Below, piece after piece: positions 61,974 through 64,000 of a DNA stretch of 64,000 nucleotides. The DNA is taken from assembly GCF_009389715.1 (NCBI RefSeq), contig NC_052392.1, forward strand, positions 30,955,575 to 31,019,574, given 5' to 3'. Both the position numbers and the translations under genes were made by a program. The notes beneath the pieces are model-generated. The model made no database searches. It was not told the origin of the DNA and saw only the letters and a program-made list of their open reading frames with translations. The DNA comes from Phoenix dactylifera (Eukaryota; Streptophyta; Magnoliopsida; Arecales; Arecaceae). How positions within the stretch are numbered: position 1 is the first letter of the stretch; the number at the start of each line of letters is the position of its first letter.

Positions 61974-64000
61974 TGGGTGAGAGAGATGCATTAATTCCTT
62001 CTTGGTTCTGTAGGAGTTTCTTGAGGTTTTTGTCACCTGGATGCAGTTTTTTTTTTCCTGCTGATTTTGTTCGTTAAGGTTTATGTTATGGCTCTTGTTA
62101 TTCTGGTACTTCTAGTAAGGCTAGGAGAGTAACATTTCATATTCTCTGGAAGAGTGATATTTTTTTAATTTATTTTTCTTAACTGCTTCTGTTATGATTT
62201 AAGGGGGCTGGACATGGCTTCTGGTTGATCAACTTAAGGTAAGGACTAACTTCTTGACAGATATCAGTTCTGAACTTCTGATATATAGTTAGAATTATTT
62301 GTCATTTTCTAATCATAATAGATCATGTGTCGTCCTCTTAAGATGTTACATGTATGGTAGCCAGTATAATGTACCGACTGTACTTGGAATGAGTTTAGGT
62401 TATCTCATCCTTTTCTTAGGAATTTTTTAGTTTTAACACCAAACTATCATCTTCAGTAAAGATTCAGTTAAAACCAAACTAGTTTTTAATTTTGTTGAGC
62501 TTTGAATTTGAGAAGCATTAGCTGTTTGTGGAGCATGTTCAATCCATACATTACACAATATATATTACATATGAATGTGGATTGAGGGGTATTTGAAGAT
62601 CTATTTGATAGATTGCATGTACAGGGTATTTCTGCATTGTGTTGATCAGTAGGAACGGATGTAATTAAGCCAGCTTATCATTAAGCAGGTTTGATCTTAC
62701 AGGAGACACCTTGCTTCACATGGGAATCATTATAAAGGTGCCAGTTAACCAGCTAATAAAGTCTCAAGTTACATCATGTACTTGGGATTGAAAGTTTGCT
62801 TTCAGTGGGATTGGAGGGTTTAGGCCAAATTACCTATAATCCTCATGTATCATAAAAGATAGAGCTGAAAACTATCATTAATTCCAACTTTATTCCCATA
62901 ATGATTACTTTAGAACAGCAGCAAATTTGATAGCACTAGGTTTTGGTGAGATTTGTCGCGAGCAATCGTATTTACTGCTTTTTGTAAAAAGAATAATTTT
63001 ATTCACTATTTATTTGATTGGTTTGGTTGGTTCTATTTGGAGAGTATGTTGAACCATGGATGATGGCACATATGGTTGCTCCATCCATAACCCTCCAAGA
63101 GAAGGTACCAATAACTGAATAATTCCTGGATTCATGTGTACATCCATATTAGGTCGATGAAGGTTAGATTAGTAGGATGCATGGTTTGCATCTTCATTGA
63201 AGGCAAAGATAAGTTTTGGAGAGATATCTTTTGTACTATGAAAGGATAGGCTATTTCACATGATAAGATATCTTTTACTATTTAATTGGAGTGATAATCC
63301 AAAATCAATGAGTGCATTTATTTTCACAGTGATTAGATTTTATCACAATAACAAAATTGCTCAAGCTTTTTGGTAAATTTAGAGAGTGGCTAAGGGCAAA
63401 ATAGTAATTAGAAGGATAAATTTTCCTTTTGCAGGATAACTCTATTCCACCAAAATGGTAGAATAGAATTATCCCTTCTCTCTCTTACCTTTTGTACTTA
63501 TAAAAATAGGCCTATTTTTTAATCCTTTTGGCAAGATACTCTATTTGGAGCATATCCCTCTACTTATAACTGGACCAAATACAATCTAAGACTTCAACAT
63601 ATATCACTATCGTGCCCCTTCCGACATAAAACAAAATATCCTAAATATTTCCTATTATAGTGTATATTCATATATAGTGCCCAGAATGGTGTCTGTACAC
63701 ATATACATATATATACATATATACATACATATATATGTATCTGTGTGTGTGTATAACATTTGTATAATCTTAGATCCCTAATGACTTAATCACTACTTAC
63801 TTGTTGCTTTCATAGAAACTGCTGCTGCTTTTGCTCTAACAATCTTGGTTGGAGTGATATAACATGCAGCCATCTGGTGATAAAGAGGATGCTGAAAGTT
63901 CTCAGGTTGCGCCACTGGCAATGAGAACCAACTGCCATCACGCACCCACAAATTGCACCCAAATGTGTCATATAAATTGCGTATCCATAAACATGCTCTC
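61974..64000. other. SAM synthase 3' UTR and downstream intergenic sequence
   Basis: The first 400 bases are T-rich 3' untranslated sequence. 63430-63475 contains a short inverted repeat (GATAACTCTATTCCACC against GGTAGAATAGAATTATC). 63690-63760 is a TATACATA/TGTG simple repeat. 63820-64000 is more balanced in composition and could be the start of another gene's upstream region, but no exon is recognisable before the window ends. Confidence 0.45.
63690..63760. repeat. AT/AC simple repeat
   Basis: Interrupted CATATATACATA repeats run into TGTGTGTGTGT. The tract is partly palindromic (ACATATATATGT) and is likely length-variable. Confidence 0.85.

Overview
This is a stretch of nuclear plant DNA. 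Multi-exon genes with GT-AG introns, T-rich introns, a plant-type actin, a plant cytosolic FBPase and a longin R-SNARE of the YKT6 family all point to a seed plant. The repeat style (GGTACC-rich blocks, LINE tails, TIR elements with TAGGGRTGGCAA ends) suggests a monocot, possibly a palm; that last step is inference.

Layout. 1-1830 is upstream sequence with one degenerate TIR element. 1835-5050 is an actin gene (leader intron plus four coding exons, 377 aa). 5480-6360 is a LINE remnant. 7752-8162 is an intronless histone H3.1-type gene with a histone-type promoter element. 9633-14551 (minus) is a mitochondrial-type ribosomal protein uL15 gene in four exons. 14600-20580 is repeat country: a LINE piece, a 2 kb non-autonomous CACTA element and an LTR-derived fragment. 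20584-21858 is a single-exon F-box/DUF295 gene with a 38-residue acidic run. 21900-34560 is again mostly repeats. 34812-43871 is a six-exon YKT61 gene. 45277-45512 holds two GA microsatellites. 47068-52169 is a twelve-exon cytosolic fructose-1,6-bisphosphatase gene with a GC-AG intron, a SINE in one intron and a tandem duplication in another. 54006-55364 (minus) is a truncated, intron-containing soluble inorganic pyrophosphatase pseudogene. 56495-57750 is the 5' part of a Ty3/Gypsy fossil. 60798-61973 is S-adenosylmethionine synthase, with a 2.3 kb intron in its 5' leader.

The seven recognisable genes (actin, H3, uL15m, F-box, YKT61, cytosolic FBPase, SAM synthase) are mostly housekeeping and act in unrelated pathways; I see no cluster logic. 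The space between them is filled by at least seven 5'-truncated LINE 3' ends, tRNA-derived SINEs, TIR elements and LTR fragments. I found no convincing novel multi-gene system. The most interesting points are a two-copy inverted-repeat family, the SINE copies lodged in introns, the GC-AG intron, the H3 variant residue and the decaying pyrophosphatase copy.
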